64,000 nucleotides of DNA from Qipengyuania seohaensis (GTDB lineage Bacteria; Pseudomonadota; Alphaproteobacteria; Sphingomonadales; Sphingomonadaceae), in contig NZ_CP024920.1 of assembly GCF_002795865.1 (NCBI RefSeq), forward strand, positions 1,771,001-1,835,000, in the 5' to 3' direction. Positions within the stretch are counted from its first letter, which is position 1, and every line of letters begins with the position of its first letter. The notes under the pieces were generated by a model. It saw only the letters and a list, made by a program, of their open reading frames with translations. It made no database searches and was not told where the DNA came from. The translations under genes were made by a program, and so were the position numbers. Positions 36,529 through 53,744 of this stretch are shown piece after piece.

Positions 36529-37044
36529 TTACGCCGCTTCCTTGGCGCCATAGGCACCGAAGACACGTGCGAGCATCGAAACGGGTTCCTTGATCGTGCG
36601 GACAACCTTGGTTGCCGGCGCGTTGAGGAGGCCCACGATCGTGCCACGCAGTTCGTCGAGGCTCGGCATCGAGGCAAGTGCCTTGACCCCAGCTTCGTCG
36701 AGCGCAACCGCTCCCATGGAACCGCCGACGATTTCGAGCTTGTCGTTCGTCTTGGCGAAATCCACTGCCACCTTGGCAGCTGCAACCGGGTCTTCGCTGT
36801 AGGCGAGGGCGGTCGGGCCGGTCAGGTGGTCGGCGATACCGGTGTAATCGGTACCGTCGAGAGCGAGCTTGGCGAGACGGTTCTTCGCAACCTGGTAGGA
36901 CGCACCGGCTTCACGCATCTTCGTACGCAATTCGGTCGACTGGGCGACCGTAAGGCCCAGGTTGCGGGTCACGACGACCACGCCAGCCTGGTTGAAGACT
37001 TCGTTGAGCTGGGCGACCGCATCGGCTTTCTGCGAACGATCCAT
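36529..37044 (-). CDS. rplJ: 50S ribosomal protein L10
   Basis: 171 residues. Stalk base protein that binds 23S rRNA and carries the L7/L12 dimers. Landmarks: [30 protein letters not shown] and the C-terminal helix region ([14 protein letters not shown]) that anchors L7/L12. The ATG at 37044 has AAGGAG six bases upstream; a GTG 15 bases earlier is less likely. The ~290-base upstream region probably contains the promoter and the autoregulatory L10 leader. Confidence 0.97.
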   Translation of the reverse strand: MDRSQKADAVAQLNEVFNQAGVVVVTRNLGLTVAQSTELRTKMREAGASYQVAKNRLAKLALDGTDYTGIADHLTGPTALAYSEDPVAAAKVAVDFAKTNDKLEIVGGSMGAVALDEAGVKALASMPSLDELRGTIVGLLNAPATKVVRTIKEPVSMLARVFGAYGAKEAA

Positions 37045-37285
37045 GCCATACTCCTTCACTATGACCCCGCCGGATGGCTCCGCCGGGATCGGCTACGTTT
37101 GTCCATGCCGAAAAGACGACACGGGCGAGTCCGTTGAGGGGGAAGGAGTGCGCCTAATGGCGCGAAACGACGAGCTGCCCGAATTGCGGGGTCCCGCCGG
37201 AAATTCTCTGTCCCCGTCTAGGCTGGAAATTAAGACCGGCAAATCCCGGTCACCAACTGTCTCGGACGGATGAGGGCGAATACAA
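37045..37285 (-). promoter_or_regulatory. rplJ upstream/leader region
   Basis: Non-coding region upstream of rplJ. A plausible minus-strand promoter is TTGCCG, 16 bases, TAGACG (around 37216-37243), and a small hairpin GCGCC/GGCGC (37150-37163) lies in the predicted leader. L10-L12 autoregulation through such a leader is known in bacteria, but I cannot draw a full L10-binding structure here. Confidence 0.35.
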
Positions 37286-37312
37286 AGAGACCCGCCTTCG
37301 CGGCGGGCCTCT
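37282..37312 (-). terminator. terminator after the XRE regulator gene
   Basis: Eleven-bp stem (37286-37296 with 37302-37312, one G-T type mismatch) and a short T-rich tail on the minus strand, 20 bases after the XRE gene. It separates that operon from rplJL. Confidence 0.7.
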
Positions 37313-37331
37313 AAGGATTTGTGTGCACGAG

Positions 37332-37529
37332 TCAAGCATTCTCGTACGAAAGCAGGTCTCCCGGCTGGCAATCCAGTTCCCTGCAGATGGCAGCCAGGGT
37401 CGAAAACCGGATCGCCTTGGCCTTGCCGGTCTTGAGGATCGACAGGTTGGCGAGGGTCAGGCCGACGCGTTCGGCCAGTTCGGTCAGCGTCATGCGGCGT
37501 TCGTGCAGGAGGTCGTCGAGTTTGACCAT
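37332..37529 (-). CDS. XRE-family (Cro/CI-type) transcriptional regulator paired with DUF2975
   Basis: 65 residues, almost entirely one helix-turn-helix (MTLTELAERVGLTLANLSIL, recognition helix with NLSILKTGKAKAIRFSTL), ending LDCQPGDLLSYE as in the short YozG-like regulators. The ATG at 37529 has AAGGAG nine bases upstream, better than the ATG at 37559 that overlaps the preceding gene. It forms an operon with the DUF2975 membrane protein and a 42-residue peptide. This pair is widespread, and the regulator is presumed to control its own promoter. Confidence 0.88.
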   Translation of the reverse strand: MVKLDDLLHERRMTLTELAERVGLTLANLSILKTGKAKAIRFSTLAAICRELDCQPGDLLSYENA

Positions 37530-37558
37530 GATGGTGGCTCCTTCGTCTTCGGCTGGCA

Positions 37559-38095
37559 TCACACGGTCCCTTCGAGATCTTCGCGCATCGCGGCGCCGTG
37601 GCGGAATACGCGGGCAAGGATGAAGAGCACCAGCGCAATCAGGAGACCGGTGATCGAAAGTTCGACATCGACCGTGAAGGTGTCCTCCTTCACCTGCTGC
37701 GCGATGAAGACGGCCAGCGCGCTGGCGGGCAGCTTGAGCAGTTCGATCGAGACGGCCAGCCAGCCCATGGTCCGCAGGCGATCGGCGTTTTCGAGAATGA
37801 AGGGATCACCCTCCCCGACAGAGCCTATGATCCGGCGAAGAATACGCAGGAAGAAGAAGCCGATGGCGACCATGACCGCGCCCATGAACAGGACCACGGC
37901 GATAGTGGCGGCAACCGTACCTGCAGCCACGGTGGCGGTCGGAAGCATCTCGTCGACGATATGCGCCTGGCTCATCAGGACGATCGGGATGGCAACCAGT
38001 AAGGCCAGGAATGCCACGCCGAGCAAAAACTGGGCGATCAGCGTGACGATGCGCGCTGCCTTGAGCAGGCCGTCGTTGGGAAGCGTCTGGGTCAT
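37559..38095 (-). CDS. DUF2975 four-helix membrane protein
   Basis: 178 residues with four membrane helices (about 16-40, 52-78, 103-125, 135-160). The conserved DUF2975 segment between helices 2 and 3 is present: FFLRILRRIIGSVGEGDPFILENADRLRTMGW (residues given as two neighbouring stretches ending in GDPF and RLRTMGW). The ATG at 38095 has AGGAG upstream. Function unknown; it is nearly always next to a small XRE regulator, as here. Confidence 0.85.
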   Translation of the reverse strand: MTQTLPNDGLLKAARIVTLIAQFLLGVAFLALLVAIPIVLMSQAHIVDEMLPTATVAAGTVAATIAVVLFMGAVMVAIGFFFLRILRRIIGSVGEGDPFILENADRLRTMGWLAVSIELLKLPASALAVFIAQQVKEDTFTVDVELSITGLLIALVLFILARVFRHGAAMREDLEGTV

Positions 38096-38117
38096 GTCTG
38101 TCTCCTGAAAAGAAGGC

Positions 38118-38246
38118 TCAGGCGATTGCGGGGGCGACCAGTACGGTCGTTTCGGCAAGCGGGACGGCGGTGACTGCCTGCAGGGAAAGCACCGTGATCA
38201 CGATGGCGGCGGACACCGCGGCGAGGTGGTTGGTGAAACGGGTCAT
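38118..38246 (-). CDS. 42-residue exported or membrane peptide at the head of the DUF2975-XRE operon
   Basis: Short gene reading MTRFTNHLAAVSAAIVITVL and ending VLVAPAIA: a basic start, one hydrophobic helix and a short polar tail. AAGGAG lies seven bases before the ATG, a strong ribosome site. It ends 22 bases before the DUF2975 start and lies just downstream of a clear promoter, so I regard it as real despite its size. Could be a small membrane protein or a secreted peptide; no function known. Confidence 0.7.
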   Translation of the reverse strand: MTRFTNHLAAVSAAIVITVLSLQAVTAVPLAETTVLVAPAIA

Positions 38247-38269
38247 TTATCGAACTCCTTGATCTTCAA

Positions 38270-38330
38270 TATCGATAATCAATAAGGCGAGACGCATTTA
38301 TTGTCAATCGATAATATCGAAAAACGATAT
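38270..38330 (-). promoter_or_regulatory. promoter with operator repeats for the 42-aa/DUF2975/XRE operon
   Basis: On the minus strand a consensus -35 TTGACA (38302-38307) is followed after 17 bases by TATTGA (38279-38284). ATCGATAAT occurs on both sides, at 38271-38279 and 38307-38315 (36 bases apart), and a perfect inverted repeat ATATCG-N5-CGATAT lies at 38314-38330. Placement over the -35 and -10 fits autorepression by the XRE protein. Confidence 0.65.
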
Positions 38331-38855
38331 GCCGCGCAGCCGGGCACGTCTTGCGAGTGACGAAGGCGACACCCTGTCGCCTTCGGACAATCCGAGAAAA
38401 TGGCTCTGTTTCAGGTTGTTAAGACGATCTGGTCTGGTTGACACATCGACGAACGACGTTTGGAAGGTAGGGCATAAAGGCTCCCGGGAAGGGGTGGTCG
38501 ACGGTTGGTGCCGACCATGTCTGGCGCGCCGACAGGGCGGTAGGAAAGCCTCATCGTCGAAGCGCCTCCGCCGCCTTCAAACAGGCGTTTGACTTTCCCC
38601 TGCGCGCTTCCTACATGCTCCCCCGACCGCACGCTTCGAGCGAGTCCGATTCATGCGCGGGGATCGGAACCAGGATGGAAGCGGCGTTTCCATATCGCGA
38701 CGTTCTATAAGAGCTGCAGCCGCCGCCCGACCGGGTGTGCTTGTCCTGCGGCCTTTCTGCGTCTCGCGATACGGCTCTCACGCGCATGAGACATCTATTT
38801 GGCAGCCCTGTCCGCGCGGGGTTGCAGGCACACTAAAAGAGGCACGAGCTCCTTT
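38331..38855 (+). promoter_or_regulatory. rpoB upstream region
   Basis: 525 bases with no credible gene. It must hold the promoter for rpoBC, which here is not served by read-through from rplJL. A TTGACA at 38438-38443 has no obvious -10 partner; TATAAG at 38705-38710 lacks a clear -35. The end of the region before rpoB contains only a weak ribosome site (AAAAGAGG). Confidence 0.4.
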
Positions 38856-43036
<4,181 letters not shown>

Positions 43037-43037
<1 letters not shown>

Positions 43038-43054
43038 GGGAGCGAAAGCTCCCC
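43037..43054 (+). other. GNRA-capped hairpin between rpoB and rpoC
   Basis: Perfect 7-bp stem GGGGAGC/GCTCCCC with a GAAA tetraloop, beginning on the last base of the rpoB stop codon. No T run follows, so it is not a terminator; it may protect or mark processing of the rpoBC message. Confidence 0.55.
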
Positions 43055-43098
43055 ACCGCTCCTCCGCCCATTAGAAATACCCCTTGGGAAATTAAGTC

Positions 43099-47427
<4,329 letters not shown>

Positions 47428-47456
47428 GCCCTTCTTTCGGACCTGATCCGAATTGA

Positions 47457-47486
47457 CCCCGCCGGAGCGATCCGGCGGGGTTTTTT
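47457..47486 (+). terminator. intrinsic terminator of rpoBC
   Basis: Perfect 10-bp stem CCCCGCCGGA/TCCGGCGGGG with a GCGA loop, followed by TTTTTT, 29 bases after rpoC. Confidence 0.95.
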
Positions 47487-47590
47487 CATGGGTCAGGAAG
47501 ACGCTGGCGCGTTGCCGCTATACATTTCATCCCGGTTTCGGTTACAATGCAGAGGGATACGCGCGTTATTGCGCGATAACCGGGGGCCAA

Positions 47591-49933
47591 ATGGGAAGAC
47601 CGACCGCGAATAGCGAAGAGGTACGCCGGCTGCTTCTGGCGCGCAGGCTGCGTGCGGTCATTGCGGGCAATACGCTCGCGACCGTATCGGCCCTGGCCTC
47701 CACCGCAGTATTGATCGTCGGTTTCGATGAGGCGCCGCTGCGTGTGCCGCTGCTGACCTGGGCAATCGTGACTGCCGTGATGTTCACGATCAGGGCTTAC
47801 TTCATTGCGACTCTCGACCCCGAGGAACTCGACGGACAAATCCTGGCGCGCGATTACCGCAAGGTTATCGTCTGGATGATATTGACGAGCCTGGCCTGGG
47901 CCGTGGGGTTCGTGATGTTTGCGACGATTGCGCAGGGGCTGGAGATCGCTTTGCTGGCAGTCGTCGGCACCGCCATGCTCGTCGGTGTCCTCCTTATCCA
48001 CCGCGCCGTTCCGCTCGCGGGATACGCCCACATAGCCCTGCTGGTTTCGGCGCTCATCGCAGCTGGCTCGCTGAGCGTGGGTGCGCCCGCCCTGCCGGTC
48101 GCATTTGTACTCCTGATCTATTCCTTCGCGCTGTGGACCGCAGTGGGCCGCATGGACACTGCATTCCAGGCTGCTGTCCTGGCTGACGTGGAGAGGAAGG
48201 AAGCCAGCGATACGGTCGCGATGCTGCTCAACGATTACGAAGAGCATTCGACCGACTGGCTGTGGAGTGCCGATCCCGAGGGCAGGCTGGGCGAAGTAAG
48301 CGATCGCTTCGCCAAGGCGTGCGATCGGTCGGTCGAGGATCTGGAAGGCACACCGCTGCTCGACCTGTTCGACCCGGGCGAAGGACGTGATCTGGTGGCG
48401 AGGCATATCGCCAGCAACAGCGCATTCCGCGATATCGAGGTGACCGTGCCGATCGGCGGCGAGCCTCGCTACTGGCAGTTGTCCGCCCGCCCGCGCAGCG
48501 ATGGCAGCCTGAGCGGCGTTGCCCGGGACGTGACCGCCGACCGGCTGATCGAGCAGCGCGTCACCTTGATGGCGCACTATGACAATCTGACCAATCTCGC
48601 CAACCGCTACCTTTTCAACGAGCGCCTTCGGGAATTGCTCGGCGAAAATCGGTCGAGTGGCGCCAATGTCGCGCTATTTTACCTCGACCTCGACGACTTC
48701 AAGGCGATCAATGACACGCGCGGCCACCTTGTCGGCGATCGGTTGCTGCGGGAAGTGGCCGAACGGCTGGCCTGCGAAGTGCGCGACGAAGACACCGTAG
48801 CGCGCCTTGGCGGCGACGAATTCGCCGTGCTCATCGAAACGCGCGCCGGTGATGGCCTATTGATAGAGCGTGCCCACCGCTTCCTTTCGGTAGTCCGCGC
48901 TCCCTACGAGATCGATGGGCAGACTTACCGCGTCTCGACCAGTGTGGGGGTAGCGCGGTGCCACGATGGCGACTGCGATGCAGAAGAACTGATGCGGCGC
49001 GCCGACCTGGCGCTGTATGCCGCCAAGAACAAGGGACGCGACAATCTCGCGATCTTCGAACGCTCGCTCGACGAGCAGGCCCGGGAACGGCGCTCGCTCG
49101 AGGCTGACCTTGGAGAGGCCCTTGCACGCGACCAGCTCCGCCTTCACTTCCAGCCGATAATCGAATTGGAAACCGGGCAGGCGACGGGGTACGAGGCGCT
49201 TCTTCGCTGGTATCACCCCCAGCGCGGCGTCCTGGGTCCGAGCGAATTCCTCTCGATCGCTGAAGAAACCGGCCTCATCATGCCGATCGGCGATTGGGTG
49301 ATCCGCACGGCACTGGCAGAAACAGCAGACTGGGCGGGTGAATTCCGCGTTGCGATCAACCTTTCGACCACGCAGGTAGCCGATCCCAAGATCGTCGCCA
49401 CACTGGCCCAGGCCCTGCGCGAATCCGACTTCCCGCCAAACCGCGTCGAACTCGAAATCACCGAACACGTGCTGATGGACCAGAGCGATGCGAATCGCGA
49501 TACGCTGCTGCGCCTTCGCGAAATGGGTCTGAAGATCGCGCTGGATGATTTCGGCACGGGATATTCTTCGCTGGCCTACCTCCGGCGTTTTCCTTTCGAC
49601 CGCATCAAGATCGACCGGGCTTTCGTCCGTGATCTGAATTCCGATATCAGCAGCCAGGCAATTGTGTCGACGATCACCCGATTGGCCGAAGCGATGGACA
49701 TGGAGACCACTGCCGAAGGCGTCGAAGACCGCCGGCAACTGGACCTGCTTCGCAAGCTTGGGGTGAAGGAAGCGCAAGGTTTCCTGATCAGCAAGCCCTT
49801 GCTGGCAGAGAAGATCTCCTCCGTTACGATCGAACCGGCGCAGGCGGCCGAAGCACCGGTTGAAAAGGCGGTCATCGACTACCGTCAGGCGCGCAAGGCG
49901 GCGCTGAAACGCCGGGGCGGACAAGCCGCCTAG
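47591..49933 (+). CDS. membrane-anchored PAS-GGDEF-EAL cyclic di-GMP enzyme
   Basis: 780 residues. Order: an N-terminal membrane domain of about six helices, a PAS-like sensor (around EHSTDWLWSADPEGRLGEVS), a diguanylate cyclase domain with intact GGDEF (48808-48822) and an I-site RxxD five residues before it (RDED), then an EAL domain with the catalytic set intact: EALLRW, INLS, EITEH, DDFGTGYSS, IKID and EGVED. Both activities are therefore possible; many such hybrids act mainly as phosphodiesterases. I start at ATG 47591; the frame is open upstream but runs into the rpoC terminator. It has no HAMP or LapD-type periplasmic domain. It stands alone between rpoC and gltX. Confidence 0.93.
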   Translation: MGRPTANSEEVRRLLLARRLRAVIAGNTLATVSALASTAVLIVGFDEAPLRVPLLTWAIVTAVMFTIRAYFIATLDPEELDGQILARDYRKVIVWMILTSLAWAVGFVMFATIAQGLEIALLAVVGTAMLVGVLLIHRAVPLAGYAHIALLVSALIAAGSLSVGAPALPVAFVLLIYSFALWTAVGRMDTAFQAAVLADVERKEASDTVAMLLNDYEEHSTDWLWSADPEGRLGEVSDRFAKACDRSVEDLEGTPLLDLFDPGEGRDLVARHIASNSAFRDIEVTVPIGGEPRYWQLSARPRSDGSLSGVARDVTADRLIEQRVTLMAHYDNLTNLANRYLFNERLRELLGENRSSGANVALFYLDLDDFKAINDTRGHLVGDRLLREVAERLACEVRDEDTVARLGGDEFAVLIETRAGDGLLIERAHRFLSVVRAPYEIDGQTYRVSTSVGVARCHDGDCDAEELMRRADLALYAAKNKGRDNLAIFERSLDEQARERRSLEADLGEALARDQLRLHFQPIIELETGQATGYEALLRWYHPQRGVLGPSEFLSIAEETGLIMPIGDWVIRTALAETADWAGEFRVAINLSTTQVADPKIVATLAQALRESDFPPNRVELEITEHVLMDQSDANRDTLLRLREMGLKIALDDFGTGYSSLAYLRRFPFDRIKIDRAFVRDLNSDISSQAIVSTITRLAEAMDMETTAEGVEDRRQLDLLRKLGVKEAQGFLISKPLLAEKISSVTIEPAQAAEAPVEKAVIDYRQARKAALKRRGGQAA

Positions 49934-50011
49934 CTCGCGGATGGCCAAAGGGCAGCAGGTCAGCCCTTGTTCTCTCGCATTAGGTGAAAGGCTGCGCTAT
50001 CGGCGCGTGTC

Positions 50012-51358
50012 ATGACCACTATTACGCGCTTCGCCCCGTCGCCGACCGGGAACCTGCATGTCGGAAATATCCGGACTGCATTGCACAACTGGATGCTTGC
50101 CCGCAAAGCGGGTGGGCGGTTCGTCCTGCGGATCGACGATACCGATGCGGCGCGCAGCCGCGAGGAATATGTCGAGGCGATCCGCGAGGATCTCTCATGG
50201 CTCGGCCTGGAAGCGGACGGCGAAGAGCGGCAATCGGACCGGCTCGCGCTTTACCAGTCCGCTTTCGACGCACTGGCGGCTGCAGGCCGTATCTATCCTG
50301 CCTATGAAACCGCGCAGGAACTCGAACTCAAGCGGAAGATCCAGCTGGGGCGCGGCTTGCCTCCGATCTACGACCGCGGCGCTCTTCGGCTAAGCGATGC
50401 CGAACGCGCCGCGAAAGAGGCTGAGGGCATCGCCCCGCACTGGCGCTTCAAACTCGATCACGAAGAGCCGATCACGTGGGATGACGGCGTGCGCGGAACG
50501 CAGAAATTCGATCCGGCGCAGCTTTCCGACCCGGTGATCCGCAGGGCAGACGGTAGCTGGCTCTATATGCTTCCGAGCGCGGTCGACGATCTCGACATGG
50601 GGGTGACGCAGGTGCTGCGCGGCGAAGACCATGTCAGCAATACAGCTGTTCAAATTCAGATGTTTACCGCACTTATTGCTGCACAATTTCCTGCAGCAAA
50701 AATGCCTGCCTTCGCGCATGAAGCCTTGCTCGTCGGCAAGGAAGGGAAACTGTCCAAACGCCTCGGATCCCTGGGCTGCGACAGTTTTCGCGAACGCGAT
50801 ATCGAGCCGGAGGCGATCATCGCCTTGCTGGCCCGGCTGGGCACGTCTCAACCGGTAGAACCGATTGCGGACCGTGCATTGCTTGTCGAAACTTTCGACC
50901 TTTCGACGTTCGGTCGCGCTCCGGCGAAGTTCGATGACACCGAGCTCGACCGCCTGAATGCAGCGATCGTTCACCAGATGGATTACGACGCCGTAAGCCA
51001 CCGTCTGCCCGAAGGCATGGACGAAGCCGGCTGGCACGCGGTCCGGCCGAACCTTGTGCACGTAAGCGAGGCTGCAAACTGGTGGAAGCTCGTGACCGGG
51101 CCGATCGAGCAGCCGAAATTCTCGGAGGAAGATCGAACCTTCCTCGGCAAGGCTTCCGAAATGCTCGACTGGGGCGATGATCCCTGGCGATCCCTGACGA
51201 CTGCGTTGAAGGACGCAACGGGCCGGAAGGGAAAGCCGCTGTTCCTGCCGCTGCGTCAGGCGTTGACCGGAATGGACCACGGACCCGACATGGGAGAACT
51301 GCTCCCGCTGATCGGCGAGGAAGAAGCGAGAGCGCGCTTGTGCAGGGCCGCGGGATAA
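50012..51358 (+). CDS. gltX: glutamyl-tRNA synthetase
   Basis: 448 residues, class I synthetase charging tRNA-Glu (and possibly tRNA-Gln; alphaproteobacteria usually carry two GltX copies and the Gat amidotransferase). The HIGH-type motif is FAPSPTGNLHVGN and the KMSKS-type motif is KLSKRLG. The ATG at 50012 gives the standard MTTITRFAPSP start. The zinc-binding cysteines of some GluRS are absent. A short run (about 50637-50705) uses unusually AT-rich codons although the protein sequence is conserved. It overlaps the following lipoprotein gene by 19 bases. Confidence 0.96.
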   Translation: MTTITRFAPSPTGNLHVGNIRTALHNWMLARKAGGRFVLRIDDTDAARSREEYVEAIREDLSWLGLEADGEERQSDRLALYQSAFDALAAAGRIYPAYETAQELELKRKIQLGRGLPPIYDRGALRLSDAERAAKEAEGIAPHWRFKLDHEEPITWDDGVRGTQKFDPAQLSDPVIRRADGSWLYMLPSAVDDLDMGVTQVLRGEDHVSNTAVQIQMFTALIAAQFPAAKMPAFAHEALLVGKEGKLSKRLGSLGCDSFRERDIEPEAIIALLARLGTSQPVEPIADRALLVETFDLSTFGRAPAKFDDTELDRLNAAIVHQMDYDAVSHRLPEGMDEAGWHAVRPNLVHVSEAANWWKLVTGPIEQPKFSEEDRTFLGKASEMLDWGDDPWRSLTTALKDATGRKGKPLFLPLRQALTGMDHGPDMGELLPLIGEEEARARLCRAAG

Positions 51359-51819
51359 GGCTGCTTCTCGCTTCGGGGGCCTGCGCGGGCCTCCTCGCTT
51401 GCGACGGGCCGCAGGGCGATCCGGCTTGGTATCGCTCCCCTGAACCACAGCTTCGATACGCCTCTACCTTCGGGGCGCGGCTGCGCGTCATCGACGGGTG
51501 CATCGTGCTCGTGACCGGACCCGCTGCGCTCGACCGGGAGGCAGAGGTTTCCATCGAAGACGCTGCGATCCCGCTCTTTATCGACACTTTCGATGTCGCA
51601 GCCGCCGAGGGCCAGTTCGAGATCACAACGCCGGACGGTGAATTCCTTACCGACGGCGACCTGGTGCTTGGCGAAGGCGGTCCCTGGCCGCAGCCCGATC
51701 CACCCTCCGCACCTGTCGGTGATCCGCCCGATCTATCGAAATGCCCGGGTGAACCTTATCAGGTCGTGAGCCTGAGAAAGGGTTGGGGGGCCTACGATCC
51801 CGAAGGATCGCTGGACTAG
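51340..51819 (+). CDS. putative lipoprotein, unknown
   Basis: 159 residues. Starts at GTG 51340 inside the end of gltX; the N-terminus is a lipoprotein signal (RLLLASGACAGLLAC, lipobox LLAC at residue 21). The mature protein contains a β-rich segment and a Pro/Asp-rich stretch (GGPWPQPDPPSAPVGDPPD). No family recognised. It is tail-to-tail with pyk, overlapping its 3' end by four bases. Confidence 0.72.
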   Translation: MQGRGIRLLLASGACAGLLACDGPQGDPAWYRSPEPQLRYASTFGARLRVIDGCIVLVTGPAALDREAEVSIEDAAIPLFIDTFDVAAAEGQFEITTPDGEFLTDGDLVLGEGGPWPQPDPPSAPVGDPPDLSKCPGEPYQVVSLRKGWGAYDPEGSLD

Positions 51820-53300
51820 CGCTCGTGCTTTTCCAGTTCGTCGCCAGCGACGGACACGACGTGCATCAAATTGGTCGATCCCGGGGTGCCGAAAGGGACC
51901 CCTGCCAGCGCGATCAGCTTGCTACCGGCTGCAGCGAAACGATGACGCAAGGCCATGCGCTTCCCCTTGGCGATCATCTCTTCGAAGCTGCCGATATCCT
52001 TTGTGGCGACGGCGTGCGCACCCCACAGCAAGGCGAGGCGGCGCGCCGTCTTCATGCTTGGTGTAAGGACCAGCATCGGGACACTGGGCCGCTCGCGCGC
52101 AACGCGGCGGGCCGTGCTGCCCGAGCCGGTAAAGACCGTGATTGCCGAGATCGACACAGTGTCGGCCACGGTCATGCAGGCATGGGCCAAGGCGTCGGCC
52201 GTGGTCCGGTCGGGCGGGGTATCGAGGAAACGAACGCGAGGCAGATACGCTTCGTCGTTCTCAACCTGCCGGGCGATGCGGTGCATGATGGTGACGGCTT
52301 CCTCGGGCCATTCACCTGCCGCGGTTTCCGCCGAGAGCATCACCGCATCGGCGCCGTCATAGACCGCGTTTGCCACGTCTGACACTTCGGCCCGGGTCGG
52401 GGCGGGGCTCTCGATCATACTCTCGAGCATTTGCGTCGCCACGATCACCGGCTTGCCCGCGGTGCGCGTCTTGTTGACGATCTGCTTCTGGAGCGGCGGG
52501 ACTTCCTGCGGCTCCAATTCCACGCCGAGGTCGCCGCGGGCGACCATGATGCCATCGGACAGTTCGATGATCTCGTCGAGGCGCCGCACTGCCATCGGCT
52601 TTTCGATCTTGGCGCACAGCGCACCATACCCGCCCATCAGCTTGCGCGCTTCGGCAAGGTCTTCGGGGCGCTGGACGAAGGAGAGGCCGATCCAGTCGAC
52701 GCCCTGCTGGACCGCGAACGCGAGGTCGCGGCGGTCCTTCTCGGTAAGTGCGGGAATGGGCACTTCGGCATCGGGCACGTTGACGCCCTTGCGATCCGAG
52801 ATCACGCCGCCGACCTCTGCCGAACACAGAATCTCGTTCTCGTCCGCGCGGATTACCTTGAGGCGGATCTTGCCGTCGTTGATCAGCAGGCGCTGGCCCT
52901 TTTCCAGCAGGCCGAAGAGTTCGGGATGCGGCAATTCGACGCGGGTGTGATCGCCCGGCTCGGGATTGCGATCGAGCGTGAAATGGCCCGAGTGGCGAAT
53001 GACCGCCTCACCGTTCTTGAACTTGCCGACGCGCAGCTTGGGGCCTTGCAGGTCGGCGAGGATTGCGATGGGGCGATGGAATTCCTTCTCCATCGCGCGG
53101 ATCGCCTTGATCGTTTCGGCATGGGTGTCATGCTCGCCATGGCTCATATTGACGCGAAAGGCGTCGACCCCTGCGCGGAACAGGCGGGCCAGCATTTCCG
53201 GAGACCGGCTTGCTGGGCCTACGGTCGCAAGAATCTTGACCTTGCGGCCACGCGGATCGAGCTTGGGCGCGCCGTCGCGCTCTTTGAGGGGCTTTGCCAT
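51816..53300 (-). CDS. pyk: pyruvate kinase
   Basis: 494 residues, final ATP-producing step of glycolysis (phosphoenolpyruvate to pyruvate), cytoplasmic. Motifs: ILATVGPASRS near the start, FRVNMSHGEH, ILADLQGPKLRVG, the active-site signature CAKIEKPMAVRRLDEII, and VARGDLGVELEP. The C-terminal regulatory domain is present (ALAHACMTVADTVSISAITV). ATG 53300. It is convergent with the lipoprotein gene and divergent from the DUF1244 gene, and so is a single-gene transcript. Confidence 0.97.
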   Translation of the reverse strand: MAKPLKERDGAPKLDPRGRKVKILATVGPASRSPEMLARLFRAGVDAFRVNMSHGEHDTHAETIKAIRAMEKEFHRPIAILADLQGPKLRVGKFKNGEAVIRHSGHFTLDRNPEPGDHTRVELPHPELFGLLEKGQRLLINDGKIRLKVIRADENEILCSAEVGGVISDRKGVNVPDAEVPIPALTEKDRRDLAFAVQQGVDWIGLSFVQRPEDLAEARKLMGGYGALCAKIEKPMAVRRLDEIIELSDGIMVARGDLGVELEPQEVPPLQKQIVNKTRTAGKPVIVATQMLESMIESPAPTRAEVSDVANAVYDGADAVMLSAETAAGEWPEEAVTIMHRIARQVENDEAYLPRVRFLDTPPDRTTADALAHACMTVADTVSISAITVFTGSGSTARRVARERPSVPMLVLTPSMKTARRLALLWGAHAVATKDIGSFEEMIAKGKRMALRHRFAAAGSKLIALAGVPFGTPGSTNLMHVVSVAGDELEKHER

Positions 53301-53346
53301 GAGGCATCGCTATGGCACGGCGGTGCGACAATTCAAGGACGATGAC

Positions 53347-53661
53347 ATGGTTACGAATGCACCCGACCCGCTCGACGCACTTCCCGATGACGTAGCGGCA
53401 GCCGCTTTCCGGCGGCTGGTCCGTCACCTGCGCCGTCGCCACGATGCGCAGAATATCGACCTGATGGGTCTGTCCGGCTTCTGTCGCAATTGCTTGGCCG
53501 ACTGGATTCGCGATGCCGGTTTCGAAGGTGACAAGGCTGCGGCCCGCGAACTGATTCACGGCATGCCGACGGAGGAGTGGAAAGCCGCCCACCAGACGCC
53601 CGCCACCGAAGAGCAATTGGCGCGCATGGAAGCCAGCGTTGCGAAAAATCGCGTGGAGTAG
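53347..53661 (+). CDS. DUF1244 family protein
   Basis: 104 residues. The family core is recognisable: GLSGFCRNCLADWI, with the conserved cysteine pair, followed by a helical segment ending ELIHGMPTEEWK. Function unknown; conserved across alphaproteobacteria as a small soluble protein. I use ATG 53347 with AAGGA eight bases upstream. It is divergent from pyk. Confidence 0.85.
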   Translation: MVTNAPDPLDALPDDVAAAAFRRLVRHLRRRHDAQNIDLMGLSGFCRNCLADWIRDAGFEGDKAAARELIHGMPTEEWKAAHQTPATEEQLARMEASVAKNRVE

Positions 53662-53744
53662 CGAGTCGGCACCTTCACCCCGGCGCGGGAGGTGGCTATC
53701 CGCAGCAGCCAACCGATTCTCAATGACACTGGAGCTGATACCCA

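Noticed and set aside
38331..38855. Short open frames in the rpoB upstream region (for example 38329-38592)
   Set aside because: Arg/Ser-rich products, no ribosome site and poor codon pattern; most likely leader DNA of rpoB.
47591..49933. The GGDEF-EAL protein as the missing LapD receptor for the LapG-type protease
   Set aside because: LapD has a periplasmic output domain, a HAMP domain and degenerate catalytic motifs; this protein has a multi-helix sensor, a PAS-like domain and intact catalytic motifs.
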